Assembly: GCA_946406095.1 (NCBI GenBank)
Contig: CAMJJO010000002.1
Location: forward strand, 1-38,004
Direction: 5' to 3'
Origin: an uncultured Bacteroidales bacterium
Lineage (GTDB): Bacteria > Bacteroidota > Bacteroidia > Bacteroidales > UBA932
Length of the DNA stretch: 38,004 nucleotides
Numbering within the stretch: the first letter of the stretch is position 1; each line of letters opens with the position of its first letter. Of this stretch, positions 35,696-38,004 are shown one piece after another. The notes under the pieces were generated by a model that saw nothing but the letters and a program-made list of their open reading frames with translations, was not told the DNA's origin and searched no databases. Position numbers and translations under genes: made by a program.

Positions 35696-38004
35696 ATGGT
35701 TAAGAAGTTAGTTATCATCTCGATCCTTGCCCTGACGGGCATATTTGCATCTGCCCAGAACATAGTCAGCGGCAGAATCATCGATGCTCTCACCAACGCC
35801 CCGGAACCCGGAGCCGTCGTGCAGCTTTTCACCGGCGCTTCGGCCGAGAACAACAATATGAAAGGATATGCCCTCAGCGACTCGCTCGGCGTCTTTTCCA
35901 TACCTTATAAGAATATAGCATCCGGCACCGAGTGCACAGTGCTCGTCGTCAATATGGGGCGGAAGAGCGAGCAACGTTCTTTCCGCATCCAGAGCGGCAC
36001 CTTCGATCTGGGAACAATAGGATTGGAAGATGACGTCCAGGCCATCCAGAGCGCCAAGGTGTCTGCCGCGAAACCGCTCATCAAGATGGACGCGGACAAG
36101 ATCGCCTACGATGTGGAGAGCGACGCCGATTCCAAGGCCACGACAGTGCTGGAAATGCTCCGCAAGGTGCCTATGGTGACGGTGGATGGCCAGGATAATA
36201 TCACCGTGAACGGCAGCAGCAATTTCAAGGTCTATGTGGATGGCAAGCCCAACCAGATGCTCAGTTCCAATCCCTCCAAGATATTCAAGGTTATGCCGGC
36301 ATCTTCGGTCAAAGGCATTGAAGTTATAACGAATCCCGGCGCCAAGTATGATGCGGAAGGCACCGGCGGAGTGCTCAACCTTATCACCGCACGCACCGAG
36401 AGCGGTTCCAGCGCCATTCCGGACGGGGCCAACGGCAGCATCAGCGCAGGCGCAGACACACAGGGAGGCTATGACGGCGGTCTGTTTTTCAATGCGAAGA
36501 AAGGCAAACTGACAGTGGGTGGAAACGCTTATGCCGGTGTGCAGCAGCAGAAAGGCAGTTACCAGGAGTCTACCCAGCATCTGCTTGAATCGGGAATCGA
36601 CCAGACAACCGGCGGCGATGTCGCCAAGCAGAGGAGTCCCTATCTCTTCGGGGATTTCAATGCCAGCTATGAGTTGGATACCCTCAACCTCTTTTCCGCA
36701 TCCCTCGGCATCGAGAGCTGGTCTTATATGCAGGACGCTACCGGATTCGGCCGTGCGGTGATGGGCTCCGTCCCTCTATACAGTTACGGAGGATACAGCT
36801 ACGCCAGCGGCGGATCGGCCGGAATCAACGCCAGTTTCGACTGGCAGCACAACTCAAAGAAGAACAAGGAACGCATGACCACCCTTTCCTACCGTTTTTC
36901 GAACGATCCCGAAAAGGAATATGTGGAAAGGACTTATGAAGACGTGGTCGGCACGACCCTCAACGACCTTAAGATAGACGGGCGCAACGTTTCGCAGGAG
37001 CACACCTTCCAGGCAGACTTCACCACCCCCATCGCAAAGGGGCAGACCGTCAGCAGCGGAGTCAAATACATCTACCGCAACAACTTCTCCAACGATGAGT
37101 ATTACCTGAATCTCGGCAGCGGTTATGTGCTTCAGCCTACAAACGACTCGGAGTACCATCATCACAACAACATCGCCGCCGTCTATGCCGAGTATGCCGG
37201 TTCTTTCGGGAAATTCTCTTTGAAAAGCGGCCTTCGCTATGAGTACACCTTCCTCGATGTTCAATACGCCGATGGCACCTCATACAACGGCAAATACGAC
37301 AACCTTGTGCCCAACCTCAGCCTGCAGTACAATCTGGGTATGACTTCCAATGTCGGGCTCACCTACAACATGCGCATCCACCGTCCCGGCATCAGCTACC
37401 TGAATCCTTTCATTATGCGCTCCTCGACCGACCGGATTTCATATGGCAATCCGGATATCGACCCCGAGAAGACACACAGCTTCGCGCTCAAATACAACTT
37501 CTTCTCCCCTGTCATAATGCTCAACGCCGGGCTTTCGTACCGCTTCGGGCAGGGAGGAATCGCAAGCTACCAGAAGTTTGCACCGGATCCCGAAGATCCC
37601 GCGGCAATGATCCTGCACAACACCTACGGAAACATTGTGGACAACCGCACATTCGGCTTTAATTATTTCTTCAACATCAACCCTGCAAAAGATACCAGAA
37701 TCTATTCCAGCGCCAATTTGGGCTATAATGTCATTTCCAGTTCGGTGCTTGACCAGAAGAACAGCGGTTGGAACGGGCACGTCATGCTGGGCGCACAGCA
37801 GACCATTTTCTGGGATATGAGGCTCAGCGCCAATCTGTTTGCAAACACAAAGAACTATTCCCTCCAGGGTTGGAACAGCGGATTCAGTGGCGTTGCATTG
37901 GGGCTCACCAAGAGTTTCTTCGAAGAAAAGCTGAATGTTTCCGTGCAGGGATTCACCAACCTCAAAGGAGGCGCCAAGGCCAAATTCGAGCAATACTCCG
38001 AGGG
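35696..38004 (+). CDS. TonB-dependent receptor / outer membrane beta-barrel family protein (OMP_b-brl_3-like), truncated by the right edge
   Basis: Manual translation from ATG 35696: MVKKLVIISILALTGIFASAQNIVSGRIIDALTNAPEPGAVVQLF...LEMLRKVPMVTVDGQDNITVNGSSNFKVYVDGKPNQMLSSNPSKIFKVMPASSVKGIEVITNPGAKYDAEGTGGVLNLIT...; open to the end of the window, so absent from the ORF track. Confidence 0.9.
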   Translation, partial: MVKKLVIISILALTGIFASAQNIVSGRIIDALTNAPEPGAVVQLFTGASAENNNMKGYALSDSLGVFSIPYKNIASGTECTVLVVNMGRKSEQRSFRIQSGTFDLGTIGLEDDVQAIQSAKVSAAKPLIKMDADKIAYDVESDADSKATTVLEMLRKVPMVTVDGQDNITVNGSSNFKVYVDGKPNQMLSSNPSKIFKVMPASSVKGIEVITNPGAKYDAEGTGGVLNLITARTESGSSAIPDGANGSISAGADTQGGYDGGLFFNAKKGKLTVGGNAYAGVQQQKGSYQESTQHLLESGIDQTTGGDVAKQRSPYLFGDFNASYELDTLNLFSASLGIESWSYMQDATGFGRAVMGSVPLYSYGGYSYASGGSAGINASFDWQHNSKKNKERMTTLSYRFSNDPEKEYVERTYEDVVGTTLNDLKIDGRNVSQEHTFQADFTTPIAKGQTVSSGVKYIYRNNFSNDEYYLNLGSGYVLQPTNDSEYHHHNNIAAVYAEYAGSFGKFSLKSGLRYEYTFLDVQYADGTSYNGKYDNLVPNLSLQYNLGMTSNVGLTYNMRIHRPGISYLNPFIMRSSTDRISYGNPDIDPEKTHSFALKYNFFSPVIMLNAGLSYRFGQGGIASYQKFAPDPEDPAAMILHNTYGNIVDNRTFGFNYFFNINPAKDTRIYSSANLGYNVISSSVLDQKNSGWNGHVMLGAQQTIFWDMRLSANLFANTKNYSLQGWNSGFSGVALGLTKSFFEEKLNVSVQGFTNLKGGAKAKFEQYSE

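Noticed and set aside
35708-36580. 290-aa minus-strand ORF near the right edge
   Set aside because: Antisense to the edge-truncated outer-membrane receptor (35696-38004), which is missing from the track only because it has no stop in the window.
1-38004. CRISPR arrays, transposons, integrases, phage modules or toxin-antitoxin pairs
   Set aside because: No regularly spaced repeats, transposase/integrase motifs or small paired ORFs could be recognised by reading.

Overview
The window looks like a Bacteroidales chromosomal segment of roughly 55-58% GC by eye. This is inferred from TAnnTTTG-type promoters, TonB receptor/surface lipoprotein pairs, DUF4249, S46/M16 peptidases and a FatA-type thioesterase. 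I call 26 CDSs, two of them truncated by the window edges, and two tandem tRNA-Lys genes (TTT and CTT) with a promoter and terminator. I see no CRISPR array, transposase, integrase, phage gene or rRNA. Two loci may be undescribed systems. (1) At the left edge, a secreted S46-type peptidase (-) is divergent from TonB receptor - DUF4876-like lipoprotein - DUF6850-like outer-membrane protein - M16 peptidase (+). Their shared intergenic region holds a 13-nt perfect palindrome (AATGATAATCATT) that closely matches the Fur box, suggesting iron-regulated proteolysis-coupled uptake. (2) At 28.9-35.6 kb, an overlapping gene string encodes a BASS-type (bile acid:sodium symporter family) transporter, a TonB receptor with a ~270-aa N-terminal extension, a DUF4249 lipoprotein and a secreted MG2-like/barrel-less TonB-plug protein. 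This could be a two-membrane uptake system for an organic anion. Other points of interest are an M28 peptidase homolog missing several metal/catalytic motifs, a 172-aa minimal GlpB, an amidase domain split by a large insertion, zero-gap convergent gene ends (two sharing TTAA), candidate leaderless mRNAs and a low-GC tract inside manC. No database search was run; family names come from sequence recognition.
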